The translations under genes and the position numbers were made by a program. From positions 1-34,473 of the forward strand of contig DVKQ01000011.1 of NCBI GenBank assembly GCA_018715925.1: 34,473 nt of DNA. The letters are read 5' to 3'. The stretch's first letter is position 1. Every line of letters starts with the position of its first letter. Below the pieces are notes generated by a model that was not told the DNA's origin, did not search any database, and worked only from the letters and a program-made list of their open reading frames with translations. This document shows, piece by piece, positions 16,124-24,882 of this stretch. The stretch comes from Candidatus Onthousia faecipullorum. GTDB lineage: Bacteria; Bacillota_I; Bacilli_A; RF39; UBA660.

Positions 16124-16152
16124 TTGACAAATTTTATTATTTTGTATATTAT
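16124..16152 (+). promoter_or_regulatory. Promoter before the VirB2-like block
   Basis: Consensus TTGACA (16124-16129), a 17-base spacer and TATTAT (16147-16152). It starts 4 bases after the cpaE-like stop and 24 bases before the start of the first VirB2-like gene. Confidence 0.75.
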
Positions 16153-16175
16153 TATCTTAGTGAAGGAGAATGTAT

Positions 16176-16556
16176 ATGAATATGATGTTATTAATGAATA
16201 TTGTACAAGTTTTAGATACTACAGTAAATCCAGAAGATAATTGTCGTGGTTTTGGTTTTATCGTTAGAATTATTAAAAATGGTCTATTTCCTATTTTACA
16301 AATAGGTATTCCTATCATTTTAATAGTATTAGGTACCTTAGATTTAGGTAAAGCAGTTATTTCTAGTGATGATAAAGCTGTTAAAGAGGCACAATCTAAA
16401 TTAATTAAGAGATGTATTTATGCTATATTAGTATTCTTTATTGTTACTCTTGTTAATTTAGTGTTCTCTATGGTAGGTACTATTGCTGGAGATGATGCAC
16501 CTGGATTACAGTCTTGGAGTGCTTGTTGGTCCAATCCAGATGGTGGTTCAGAATAA
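16176..16556 (+). CDS. VirB2-like two-helix membrane protein, copy 1
   Basis: A 126-residue protein with two membrane helices, about 36-52 (FPILQIGIPIILIVLG) and 76-97 (IYAILVFFIVTLVNLVF), joined by a charged loop (SSDDKAVKEAQSKLIKR). This is the layout of VirB2/TrbC-type T4SS pilin subunits found beside VirB6 in Gram-positive systems. One Cys before helix 1 (DNCRGF) and one after helix 2 (SACW) are shared with copy 2 and could form a disulfide. The track starts at 16170, but AAGGAG (16163-16168) is only one base from that ATG and 7 bases from ATG 16176, so the latter is used. The gene has its own promoter and terminator. No VirB2 name can be proved without a profile search. Confidence 0.7.
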   Translation: MNMMLLMNIVQVLDTTVNPEDNCRGFGFIVRIIKNGLFPILQIGIPIILIVLGTLDLGKAVISSDDKAVKEAQSKLIKRCIYAILVFFIVTLVNLVFSMVGTIAGDDAPGLQSWSACWSNPDGGSE

Positions 16557-16561
16557 TGGGG

Positions 16562-16587
16562 AATAGCAATTTAATTGCTATTTTTTC
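16562..16587 (+). terminator. Terminator hairpin after VirB2-like copy 1
   Basis: AATAGCAATT, T, AATTGCTATT is a perfect 10-bp inverted repeat followed by a T-run. An almost identical hairpin follows copy 2. Confidence 0.82.
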
Positions 16588-16602
16588 TTAAGGAATGATT
16601 TT

Positions 16603-16947
16603 ATGTTTCAGATATTAGATGTAATGGTAAATTTTGAAAGTAATTGTTCTGGACTTGATTCTATTATTAGAGTTATTAAAGAAGGAGTGTTTCCTATTGT
16701 ACAAATAGCGATACCTATTATTTTAATAGTTCTTTGTACTTTAGATTTGGGGAAGGCAGTTATAGGAAGTGATGATAAAGAAAATAAGAAATTACTTAAG
16801 AGAATAGTAAGAAGACTTGTGTATGCTTTGATTTTATTCTTTTTAGTAACAGTTATTAATTTAATATTTACTATGGTTGGTTCTATTACTGAAAATGAGA
16901 CTTTAATTAGATGGAGTAATTGTTGGAATTATCCTATGGAAAATTAG
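16603..16947 (+). CDS. VirB2-like two-helix membrane protein, copy 2
   Basis: A 114-residue paralogue of the preceding gene product. Helix 1 is nearly the same (FPIVQIAIPIILIVLC, TLDLGKAV), the loop is shorter (GSDDKENKKLLKR), and helix 2 is LVYALILFFLVTVINLIF. Both flanking Cys are kept (SNCSG and SNCW). There is no separate promoter: AAGGAATG before ATG 16603 is the ribosome binding site, so it is probably expressed by read-through of the hairpin after copy 1. An equivalent hairpin follows. The pair looks like a tandem duplication of gene plus hairpin. Confidence 0.7.
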   Translation: MFQILDVMVNFESNCSGLDSIIRVIKEGVFPIVQIAIPIILIVLCTLDLGKAVIGSDDKENKKLLKRIVRRLVYALILFFLVTVINLIFTMVGSITENETLIRWSNCWNYPMEN

Positions 16948-16973
16948 ATAGCAATTTAATTGCTATTTTTTTT
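16948..16973 (+). terminator. Terminator hairpin after VirB2-like copy 2
   Basis: ATAGCAATT, T, AATTGCTAT is a 9-bp perfect inverted repeat followed by eight T residues. It matches the hairpin after copy 1 and starts right behind the stop codon. Confidence 0.82.
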
Positions 16974-16988
16974 CTATGATGATATACT
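16960..16988 (+). promoter_or_regulatory. Promoter for the signal-peptide/VirB2-like fusion gene
   Basis: TTGCTA (16960-16965), a 17-base spacer and TATACT (16983-16988) with upstream TG (TGATATACT). The -35 box is the 3' arm of the terminator hairpin after copy 2. Confidence 0.55.
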
Positions 16989-17015
16989 TTATTTATGATG
17001 TTGGGAGAAGATTAT

Positions 17016-18263
17016 ATGAAAAAGAAATTATTTATTTTGATTGGAATTTTTGTTTTTTTAATACCTTTTACAGTTGATGCTAAGACTACCAAAGAATGTA
17101 CTTATAGAGTTGAATCTGGTTTATCTACGAATAGTGTAATGCAAGCTAATCTTAAATGTACATTAAATTGGGAAGAACCTTCTTTTTTTGGCTTATTTGG
17201 TGGATTTAGTTATAGCTGTAAAATTGTAAGAGATGCTACTGGTGATGGATATTCTGATATTACTATTGTACCTGTTAATGCTACTAAAAGTTGGGATACA
17301 GGTTTTAACTTATCTAATTGGTTTGAAGAAAATACTAAGTGTCCTTCTTATGCTGTTGTTGATGTTTCTATTTTAGATAAAAATGAAGGTAGAAGTACTT
17401 ATTCTGTTTTTTTTGCTGATACAATGACTCAAGTAAATAAAATAAAAGATATTGGTCCAGGACTTATTAAAACTCATGTTAGTATTAGTGCTAGTGAAAG
17501 AGCAAACTTGAGTCATTTTATGGAAACTAATAAAAGAAATGAGGAAGCAGAAAATAATCCTGATAGTGAGGCTGCTAGAGAATGTGTTTCTAAAAAAGAA
17601 GCATTGGATAATGCAATAGCTTTATTACAAGCTAATAGAGATAAGCTTATTGAGATGAATTGTCAAAATTATGTATTAAGTGATGAAGAACGTGATACTG
17701 TTGCTAGTCCAGATAATATTAAATGGGGAAGAGAATGTCAACAAATTACAGATACCTATAATGTTACTGTTTCATCTGCTCGTTCGGAACTTAATAATTA
17801 TGTACAAGCTGGTTGTTTAGATGTAAACAGTACTGAATATAATGAGTATAATGGTAAAATAAATAGTTTAGAACAAGAAGTTGAAGAAATTGATAATAAT
17901 ATAGAAGAACAGAATACAAGACCAACTGATGAGGAAAGAGAATGGGAAGAATTAGGTGATGGAATTGAGATTGATACAACAACTATAGGTTGTGGTGATA
18001 TATTTGGAACAGAAGAAGGATCATTTGGATGGCTTTTAAATACTATACTTGGTTATATTAGAGTAATTGGACCTATATTAGTAGTATTATTAAGTGCAAT
18101 TGACTTTATAAAAGCAGTAGTTGGATTTGATGAGAAAGCAATGAAAGAAGCTCAGAATAAATTAATTATTAGATTAGTTTGTGCAGTTGCTTTATTCTTA
18201 GTACCTACATTAGTTCAGTTATTATTCTCATTTATTAACGAGACAGTTTGTACTTTAAACTAA
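17016..18263 (+). CDS. Secreted ectodomain fused to a C-terminal VirB2-like two-helix unit
   Basis: A 415-residue protein: signal peptide (MKKKLFILIGIFVFLIPF, probable cut after VDA), a Cys-containing ectodomain, a charged, probably coiled-coil stretch (about 155-305, e.g. INSLEQEVEEIDNNIEEQN) and a C-terminal unit of two helices (about 352-371 and 389-409). The loop between them, DEKAMKEAQNKLIIRL, matches the DDKAVKEAQSKLIKR loop of VirB2-like copy 1, so the end is a third paralogue of that unit. The track starts at 16995; ATG 17016 is used because GGGAGAAG precedes it and the signal peptide then begins correctly. A structural subunit or cap of the T4SS pilus or channel is plausible but inferred. 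Confidence 0.72.
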   Translation: MKKKLFILIGIFVFLIPFTVDAKTTKECTYRVESGLSTNSVMQANLKCTLNWEEPSFFGLFGGFSYSCKIVRDATGDGYSDITIVPVNATKSWDTGFNLSNWFEENTKCPSYAVVDVSILDKNEGRSTYSVFFADTMTQVNKIKDIGPGLIKTHVSISASERANLSHFMETNKRNEEAENNPDSEAARECVSKKEALDNAIALLQANRDKLIEMNCQNYVLSDEERDTVASPDNIKWGRECQQITDTYNVTVSSARSELNNYVQAGCLDVNSTEYNEYNGKINSLEQEVEEIDNNIEEQNTRPTDEEREWEELGDGIEIDTTTIGCGDIFGTEEGSFGWLLNTILGYIRVIGPILVVLLSAIDFIKAVVGFDEKAMKEAQNKLIIRLVCAVALFLVPTLVQLLFSFINETVCTLN

Positions 18264-18292
18264 TTGCTATTTGTTTATTTATTTGATAAAAT
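18264..18292 (+). promoter_or_regulatory. Candidate promoter before the VirB6-like gene
   Basis: TTGCTA (18264-18269), a 17-base spacer and TAAAAT (18287-18292) with upstream TG. The layout and -35 hexamer match the promoter at 16960. The sequence TAATTGCTATTT also matches the 3' arm of the two hairpins after the VirB2-like genes, although no full hairpin is present here. Confidence 0.45.
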
Positions 18293-18323
18293 AAGATTAA
18301 ACTATGGAAAGAAGTGATGCTTT

Positions 18324-20396
18324 GTGAACTTTTTTGGTGATCCTAACTTTTTAAATGATGCATTAAGATCTATATTTAGTGGTTTGGATAGTTTAGGGTA
18401 TTTCTTACTTGATGCTGTTTATAATATTTTCTTTACGGTTGCAAATGCAAATATTTTTCAAGGTGTAACAATTAATATATTTTATGAAAGGGTTCAATTG
18501 ATTTTAGGAGTGTTTATGATATTTAAACTATCTATAACACTTCTACAAATAATTATTAATCCTGATATGTATAAAGATAAACAGAAGGGGGCGGGTTCTT
18601 TAGTTACAAGAATTGCAGTTATACTTGTGTTACTTACTTTAATTGTTCCTATTGAAAATGTTCCTAATACTGAAAATTCACTTAATGAACAGATTAGTAG
18701 TAATGGTATTTTATTTGGTTTTTTATATCAAATTCAAAATACCGTTATAAAAGATAATGTATTAGGTAAGCTTGTTTTAGGTTCTAATGTTGATAGCACA
18801 GAAGGAACTGGTACAGAGCTTGATAATATGGGTGACGTGGGTTCCCAACTTGCCGCTACTGTTGCTAAGGCTTTTATTAAACCTACTTTAAGTAGTAGTG
18901 CAGATGAAGATAATATAACGGCAATGAAAGGTAATGATGGTAATAGTTATCAAGAGAATATTGCATGTAATGGTGGAGAAGCTGATCCTTATTTTAATAG
19001 TAGTCTTACAGCAGGTACTCTTATTAATCATATTAATGATACTTGTGACTCTGATGATGATGGAGAAGTATATGTATTTAATTATGCTATTATAGGTGGC
19101 TTAATATGTTCTCTTATTATGGTATTTATTATTTTAGGATTTACTATAGATGTAGCGGTAAGAGCTGTAAAACTTGCTATTTTAAGACTTATTGCACCTA
19201 TTCCTATTATTTCTTATATTGATCCTAGCCAAGGGAAAGATGGTGCTTTTAATAATTGGGTTAAGACTTTGACTTCTACTTATCTTAGTTTGTTTGTAAG
19301 ATTGATAATTATATACTTTGGAGCTTATTTAATTATTTTATTAACTAATAATAGTGATGATTTTTCAATCTTACAAACTAGTACAAGTGTATTTACATCA
19401 TTTTTTGCAACAATATTCATTATTATTGGTATTTTAATGTTTATGAAAGATGCACCTAAGTTTTTCCAAGATATGTTAGGAATTAAAGGTGATGGTAAAT
19501 TATTTAGTGGTATTGGTACAATACTTGGGGCTGCTGCTTTAACTGGTGGTTTAGTTGGTTCTGTTGCAACTGGTGTAAGAGCTGGATGGGCTGAAGGGCA
19601 GGAATTTAGAGATAAATCTGAAAAAGGTACGCCTGCTAGATATTTAAGAAATGCTTGGACTGGAATTGGAGCAGGAGTCGCAGGTTTAACTAGTGGAGTA
19701 GGAGGACTTGTAACTGGTGGTAGAGCACTTGCTACTGCTGATAAAAAAGTTCCAAGTTCTGTTATGTCTGCAATGCAAAAGCGAAATGCTATGAGAGCAT
19801 CGCACTCTACTGCTTTAGGTAGACTTTCTAGTGAAGCTTATGGTATGTTTACTGGTAGAACTTTAGCAGAGAAAGATAAACAAGCTTTAGAAGTTAATCA
19901 AGCCGCTGTTAAACAGATGCAGGAATGGAAGAGCTTTACTGAAGGTGAAGCTAAGAAGAAAGGCGATTTTGGTTATTCTAAGTATGGTATATACTCAGCT
20001 ACTGATGGAAGAACGCAAATTAGAGCTTTCAATTATGAACGTTTGGTAGCTGCAATGAATGCAAAAGATAGTAGTGGAAACTTTAAGTATGGTGGTTTAC
20101 AGTATAATGTTAGAGATTTTGATGCAAATGTAATGGGAGAAATCTTAAAAAGTCAGAATAGTCGTTATGTTAAGGCAGTTTTTGATGGTACTGAAGATAA
20201 TCCTGGTGTTTTATCAAATTGGGAATTAGCAAAAAAAGCTTTAGCTGATGCTGATATTGACTATAAAGGTGAATATCTTGATCCTATGGTTATAGGTCCA
20301 ACTATAGGTGTTGCAAGTTCTAAAGCACAAGAGATGCAAACTGGTATGAAACATATTAAACATATTGCTAACCATAATGCTAATAAGAGTAAATAG
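18324..20396 (+). CDS. virB6: VirB6/TrbL-like polytopic T4SS channel protein
   Basis: A 690-residue inner-membrane protein. Helices lie at about 56-78, 92-110, 250-275, 283-298, 317-340 and 350-371, with a 130-residue outer loop (about 112-245). A Gly/Ala-rich segment (GTILGAAALTGGLVGSVATG) follows, then a charged soluble C-terminal part of about 280 residues. VirB6/TrbL proteins form the inner-membrane channel of T4SSs, and the Gram-positive versions are long like this one. The gene is followed by PrgI/VirB3, VirB4 and peptidase genes, the usual order in Firmicute T4SSs. It starts at GTG 18324, with AAAGAAGTGATG upstream. The symbol follows architecture and synteny. Confidence 0.85.
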   Translation: MNFFGDPNFLNDALRSIFSGLDSLGYFLLDAVYNIFFTVANANIFQGVTINIFYERVQLILGVFMIFKLSITLLQIIINPDMYKDKQKGAGSLVTRIAVILVLLTLIVPIENVPNTENSLNEQISSNGILFGFLYQIQNTVIKDNVLGKLVLGSNVDSTEGTGTELDNMGDVGSQLAATVAKAFIKPTLSSSADEDNITAMKGNDGNSYQENIACNGGEADPYFNSSLTAGTLINHINDTCDSDDDGEVYVFNYAIIGGLICSLIMVFIILGFTIDVAVRAVKLAILRLIAPIPIISYIDPSQGKDGAFNNWVKTLTSTYLSLFVRLIIIYFGAYLIILLTNNSDDFSILQTSTSVFTSFFATIFIIIGILMFMKDAPKFFQDMLGIKGDGKLFSGIGTILGAAALTGGLVGSVATGVRAGWAEGQEFRDKSEKGTPARYLRNAWTGIGAGVAGLTSGVGGLVTGGRALATADKKVPSSVMSAMQKRNAMRASHSTALGRLSSEAYGMFTGRTLAEKDKQALEVNQAAVKQMQEWKSFTEGEAKKKGDFGYSKYGIYSATDGRTQIRAFNYERLVAAMNAKDSSGNFKYGGLQYNVRDFDANVMGEILKSQNSRYVKAVFDGTEDNPGVLSNWELAKKALADADIDYKGEYLDPMVIGPTIGVASSKAQEMQTGMKHIKHIANHNANKSK

Positions 20397-20411
20397 GGAG
20401 TGTGATAATAG

Positions 20412-20738
20412 ATGAATGATAGTTATTTAATACCTGCTAATACAAAAAGGGGAACTTTGATACTTGGATGGTTTAAGCCATTTGATTTGATATTACTGGG
20501 AACTGGAGTTTTAATTTCTCTTGTTCTCTTGATGACTTTTCCTATGGCTTCTACTTGGCAAGTTGTTTTGGTTTTATTACCTGGATTAACTTGTGCATTT
20601 CTTGTTATTCCAATACCTAATTATCATAATATTTTAACTATAATTATAGAGTGTTATAATTTCTTTACAGGTAGAAGGAATTATATATGGAAAGGTTGGT
20701 GTGTTAAAGATGTCCAAGATGTCAAAAACAGTAGGTAG
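20412..20738 (+). CDS. PrgI/VirB3-like small membrane protein of the T4SS
   Basis: A 108-residue protein with two adjacent helices (about 27-45 and 50-67) and the PrgI-family style: a polar start (YLIPANTKRG), then FKPFDLILLG, and after the helices PIPNYHNILTIIIECYNFFTGRRNYIWKG. PrgI/TcpE/VirB3 proteins sit beside VirB4 and link it to the membrane. It has a GGGAG ribosome binding site 10 bases before ATG. The next gene starts inside its last 38 bases. Confidence 0.85.
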   Translation: MNDSYLIPANTKRGTLILGWFKPFDLILLGTGVLISLVLLMTFPMASTWQVVLVLLPGLTCAFLVIPIPNYHNILTIIIECYNFFTGRRNYIWKGWCVKDVQDVKNSR

Positions 20739-21267
20739 TCAGTATACTGAAGATTGGCTTCCTATTATAGGAATACAAAATGGTTATATAATCTGTGAAG
20801 GAAAACAGAAAGTTACTGGAGTTAAAATTACTCCTCGTAATATCTTTATTCTTGATCAACAATCTCAAGAGAATGTCTTGATTAGTCTTAAAAATTTTTA
20901 TAATATGATAGACTTTACCTTTTGGTTAGTTGTTGCTGATAGACCTGTAGATATATCTGTTTATATGTCACAACTACAACTTCTATATAACGATACAACA
21001 TCTCCTGCTATTCGTAAGTTAATCTTACAAGATATAGATAAAGGTAATACTTTTATGAATAATAATATTGTTGATACTGAGTACTTCATTCTATTTAAAG
21101 ATGCTAGTGAAGATGTATTACAGAAAAGGGTTCGTTTATTGATTAATGGACTTGCATCTTGTGGACTTAATGCTTCACAAGTTAGTAATGATGATCTTAG
21201 AATAATTATGGAAAACTTCTTAAATGGAGGAGTTAATACAGAGTTTGGGACGGTGATGCCTGTATGA
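20701..21267 (+). CDS. Separate VirB4/TraC N-terminal-like domain protein
   Basis: This 188-residue soluble protein opens SQYTEDWLPIIGIQNGYIIC, like the N-terminal domain of Gram-positive VirB4 proteins (TrsE/TraC type), which usually begin with a similar tract and then carry the ATPase in the same chain. Here the chain stops, and the ATPase follows as its own gene in an ATGA overlap. GTG 20701 has AAAGG five bases upstream; ATG 20710 and ATG 20719 are alternative starts (MSK), and the choice is open. Tight coupling to both neighbours suggests a fixed ratio with VirB4. It is probably the N-terminal half of a split VirB4. The function is inferred from similarity to that domain. Confidence 0.7.
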   Translation: MLKMSKMSKTVGSQYTEDWLPIIGIQNGYIICEGKQKVTGVKITPRNIFILDQQSQENVLISLKNFYNMIDFTFWLVVADRPVDISVYMSQLQLLYNDTTSPAIRKLILQDIDKGNTFMNNNIVDTEYFILFKDASEDVLQKRVRLLINGLASCGLNASQVSNDDLRIIMENFLNGGVNTEFGTVMPV

Positions 21268-23054
21268 GTATAAGTTTAAAGAGTCAGTTAGCTCCTAAAG
21301 GATTACAATTTAATCCTAGTGACTTTAATATTAGCGATAAGTATGCAACTATATTATCAGTTATATCTTATCCTCGTTATATCGCACCTGGTTACCTTTC
21401 AACATTGACTTCTATGAGTGGTATTAAAATAGTTATTAAACATATTCCTGTACCATTTAGTACTATGTCTAAAATGATTAATAGACAAGTTGCAGATTTA
21501 AGAGAAAGATATCGTCAAGAAAAAGATCAGACTACTAAGGAGAGAATTAGACAGGATGCTGAGAGCCTTGAATCCTTTGTCTCTATGCTTGCATCAAGTC
21601 AGTCTCGTATTTTTGATTTTCAAATGCATATTATGATAAATGCTGATACTAAAGAAGACTTGGAGTTACGTAAAGTAAATGTTAAGAACTATTTGGATGC
21701 AATGGAACTTAGAGCGGTTTCTTTACGTTTTGAACAGGAGAAAGTTTTAAAAAGTATCTTGCCAATATTTCCTAATCAAGATATAGAAGAGAGAATTGGT
21801 ACTCCTATTCCAACTCCTACTATTGCAGCGATGTATCCTTTTATCTTTGATAGTATTAAAGATCCAGGATTATCTGTTTTACTTGGAGTTGATTTTTCTG
21901 GAGGGGTAATCTTATTTAATCAATTTCTTTATCAAATAAGAAAAGAGAATAATAGAAATAATGCTAATATGATTATACTTGGTACTTCAGGTTCTGGTAA
22001 AAGTACGGCTGCTAAATTGTTACTTAGATCTCATATTAGAAATGGTTGTCAGATAGTTGCAATTGACCCTGAAAATGAGTTAGAAGAGATGACTAGAACT
22101 TTTGGTGGAGATACTATTGATATTGGTAAAGGTGGAGAGTTTGGACTCATTAATCCATTAGAAGTCATTATAGATGCTGATGATGAGGAGATTAGAGATG
22201 GACTTGGTTATACTGTTTTAACTCGTACTTTACAGTCACTTAGAGCCTTTATGAAGTATTATGATCCATCTATAGAAGAAGATGTACTTAATATGTTTAG
22301 TGAGATTGTTCAAGATACATATAAACGTTTTGGAATAGATTTTAATACAGATTTTAGTAATTTTACATCTGCTGATTATCCAACTTTTTCTGATGTATAT
22401 GCTACTATTAAGGGAAGACTTTTATCATTAACAGAACAGACTAGAGAAAAAGATATTATTCAAAGACTTGAACTTAAGATTAGACCTTTAATAAAAGAAT
22501 TAAAATTCTATTTTGATGGTAAGACTACGTTAACTGCTAATAGTGATTTTATGGTATTTAATATAAAAGAATTTATGAATTCTGATACTAATATTAGAAA
22601 TGCTTTATTTTTTAATATCTTAAAATATGCTTGGGGACTTTGTCTTGATCCAACAGTTAATACAATATTAATGGTAGATGAAGCTCATGTATTACTTAGC
22701 AATAACAATGAACAAGGAGCTGATTTCCTTGCTCAAGTACAACGACGTGCTCGTAAATATAATACAGGTACAATAATTATTACCCAGCAGCCTAGTGACT
22801 TCTCTAGTCCTTCAATTATTACACAGGGGAAAGCAATATTTGATAACTCATCATATTATCTTGTTATGGGACTTAGAAAACAGGCTGTTGAAGATTTATC
22901 ATTATTAATAGATTTAAATGAAAATGAGAAAGATAGTATTAAGAGATATTCTCAAGGTGAAGCACTGTTTGTATGTGGTAATAGACGTATGAGAATAAAT
23001 ATAGTTGTTACGCAAGAAGAATTAGAATCATTTGGTAGTGCTGGAGGATTTTAG
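21264..23054 (+). CDS. virB4: VirB4/TraC-type T4SS ATPase
   Basis: The central ATPase of T4SSs, energising assembly and transport at the inner face of the membrane. An N-terminal region (1-220) has a coiled-coil stretch (about 75-105, RERYRQEKDQTTKERIRQ). The RecA-like domain shows Walker A GTSGSGKST (240-248), Walker B MVDEAH (470-475), and the C-terminal VirB4 signatures ARKYNTGTIIITQQPSDF and GEALF. The length of 596 residues is short for the family because the first domain is encoded by the preceding gene. ATG overlaps the previous stop (ATGA). Confidence 0.95.
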   Translation: MSISLKSQLAPKGLQFNPSDFNISDKYATILSVISYPRYIAPGYLSTLTSMSGIKIVIKHIPVPFSTMSKMINRQVADLRERYRQEKDQTTKERIRQDAESLESFVSMLASSQSRIFDFQMHIMINADTKEDLELRKVNVKNYLDAMELRAVSLRFEQEKVLKSILPIFPNQDIEERIGTPIPTPTIAAMYPFIFDSIKDPGLSVLLGVDFSGGVILFNQFLYQIRKENNRNNANMIILGTSGSGKSTAAKLLLRSHIRNGCQIVAIDPENELEEMTRTFGGDTIDIGKGGEFGLINPLEVIIDADDEEIRDGLGYTVLTRTLQSLRAFMKYYDPSIEEDVLNMFSEIVQDTYKRFGIDFNTDFSNFTSADYPTFSDVYATIKGRLLSLTEQTREKDIIQRLELKIRPLIKELKFYFDGKTTLTANSDFMVFNIKEFMNSDTNIRNALFFNILKYAWGLCLDPTVNTILMVDEAHVLLSNNNEQGADFLAQVQRRARKYNTGTIIITQQPSDFSSPSIITQGKAIFDNSSYYLVMGLRKQAVEDLSLLIDLNENEKDSIKRYSQGEALFVCGNRRMRINIVVTQEELESFGSAGGF

Positions 23055-23093
23055 AAATAGTTAAAGTAATGTATGTAGAGGGAAGTGGTGATT

Positions 23094-24869
23094 ATGGAAG
23101 GAGAAAAATTTAGTAAGAAAAATAGAAAAAAAATAGTTTTTTCTTCTTCTAATTATTTGAAACTTGTTCTAGTAGCATTACTTTTTTCTATTTGTCTTAT
23201 TAGTTTAACTTTTTGTTTTAAAATTAGTATTATCTCTAATAATAATGAATTGCTTTCTTATAGTGATGCTTCAGATGAATTTTATGATAGACTTGATCAA
23301 GTATATAATGAATATCATGGAGAAGATAAAGAGTTTGCTAAATTTGTTATTACTTCAACATTTACTGTTATTCATTTGCATATTCCTGATTTTACTTATG
23401 AAGATATGTCTCTTGATATGATGAGAAAAGTTGCTGATTTAATGGTTGATGAAGTAGAACATGATGATGGTAGTATTACTTATACAGATAAAGGAGAAGA
23501 AGCGGTTAAAGAAGGGTTAGTAGATTATTTTAAAGATGTTGATTCTAGTCTTTCCGATACTACTTGTAAGCGGATGGCGGAAGATGTTTATGATTATATA
23601 GAAGATTATTTAGAGTTTATTGGGGCTAATGAAGGAGAAGGTAATGGCTCTACTTCTAGTTGTGTTGGTAATTCTTATTGGTGGCCTATAGGTAGTGCTG
23701 ATACAACTTTAGAAAATGATGTTACTTTTGCTAGTGGTGATCCTGTCCCTTCTACTATAACTGCTACTTTTGCAGGGAATGATTCTGTTCATGATGGTAG
23801 TCATGGAGCGATTGATATATCTAATGATTTAGGTGTAGGTGGTACAAATATAATTGCTGCTAAGGATGGAGTTGTAATTTATCCTACAAGTGATGAGCAG
23901 ATTCAATATGCCGATAATGGTTATGTTGGTAATCTTGATGGTGGTGGTTATGGCAATTATGTTGTTATAGAACATTCTGATGGTAATTATACATATTATG
24001 CTCATATGGCTCAAGGTAGTATTACTGTTATGGCAGGTGATACAGTTAAGCAGGGACAAGTAATTGGTAAGATGGGTAATTCTGGTAGTTCTACAGGAGT
24101 TCACTTGCATTTTGAAGTTAGATCTGGTGGTAATACTAGTTCTAATAGAGTTGATCCTCTAGATTATGTTAGTATGGAGAGTCCTAGGTCTTCTTGTGTT
24201 GATTTTTCTTTAACTACTTCATCTTTATCAAAACAGGAATTTATATCTAAGATGGAAGCATATTGTACTAATAGTGGAAACAATGCCTTTTGTACTAATT
24301 TTTCTAGTCATGCTGAAGAAGTTTATGATGTATCAGTAGAGGCAGGTGTTAATCCAGAACTTGTTGTTGTTACAGCAGGAACAGAGCAAGGATGGGAAAA
24401 GTGCGATGGATATTCTAATTACTGGGGTATAGGAATATCAAATGGTGAATCTTGTAGTGGTGGACCACATTTAACTTCTTTAGCGGAGGGAATAAGAACT
24501 TATGCTAATGTTTTAAAAGAATATCAACCTGGTGGTGCAAAGGCATCTCTTATTGAAACAAGAAATCAAGAAAGAGAAGCGGCAGGATGTGATGCTGCTG
24601 GACATGGGCCTCCTGGTAGTTTAGCAGGTATGCAATCTATTTATTCTTGGGTTGGTGATTATCGCTTTAGCCCTGGAACTTGGGGACGTGGCGGTTGTAA
24701 ATACCTTGATATAATATATGGTTCTGGTTATTGTTCTACTAAATCAGTTTGTACAAATTATTCAAATTGTCCAGCAAGCAGTGCTACTACAGTTTGTGAA
24801 CAAAATGATTATACTGCTTGGCAATTACAAGGAAAATTAGAGCTTAGAAATACAATATTTGGTTTATAG
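23094..24869 (+). CDS. Membrane-anchored bifunctional wall hydrolase: M23 peptidase plus glucosaminidase/lysozyme-like domain
   Basis: A VirB1-type hydrolase that opens peptidoglycan for the secretion machine. It has one N-terminal helix (about 25-45). An alpha-helical region (about 55-175) follows. The M23/LytM domain (about 215-365) has the zinc ligand set His237 and Asp241 (HGAID) and the HLHF motif with His337 and His339, plus the GYGNYVVIEHSDG core. The C-terminal domain (about 380-591), with GVNPELVVVTAGTEQGW and SNYWGIG, looks like the GH73/lysozyme-like fold and probably uses the Glu in that motif. It is Cys-rich near the end (CSTKSVCTNYSNC). ATG 23094 is chosen over the GTG at 23085 because of the GAGGGAAG position. 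It directly follows virB4, as in many Gram-positive T4SS loci. Confidence 0.9.
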   Translation: MEGEKFSKKNRKKIVFSSSNYLKLVLVALLFSICLISLTFCFKISIISNNNELLSYSDASDEFYDRLDQVYNEYHGEDKEFAKFVITSTFTVIHLHIPDFTYEDMSLDMMRKVADLMVDEVEHDDGSITYTDKGEEAVKEGLVDYFKDVDSSLSDTTCKRMAEDVYDYIEDYLEFIGANEGEGNGSTSSCVGNSYWWPIGSADTTLENDVTFASGDPVPSTITATFAGNDSVHDGSHGAIDISNDLGVGGTNIIAAKDGVVIYPTSDEQIQYADNGYVGNLDGGGYGNYVVIEHSDGNYTYYAHMAQGSITVMAGDTVKQGQVIGKMGNSGSSTGVHLHFEVRSGGNTSSNRVDPLDYVSMESPRSSCVDFSLTTSSLSKQEFISKMEAYCTNSGNNAFCTNFSSHAEEVYDVSVEAGVNPELVVVTAGTEQGWEKCDGYSNYWGIGISNGESCSGGPHLTSLAEGIRTYANVLKEYQPGGAKASLIETRNQEREAAGCDAAGHGPPGSLAGMQSIYSWVGDYRFSPGTWGRGGCKYLDIIYGSGYCSTKSVCTNYSNCPASSATTVCEQNDYTAWQLQGKLELRNTIFGL

Positions 24870-24882
24870 GAGATGGTTTTTT

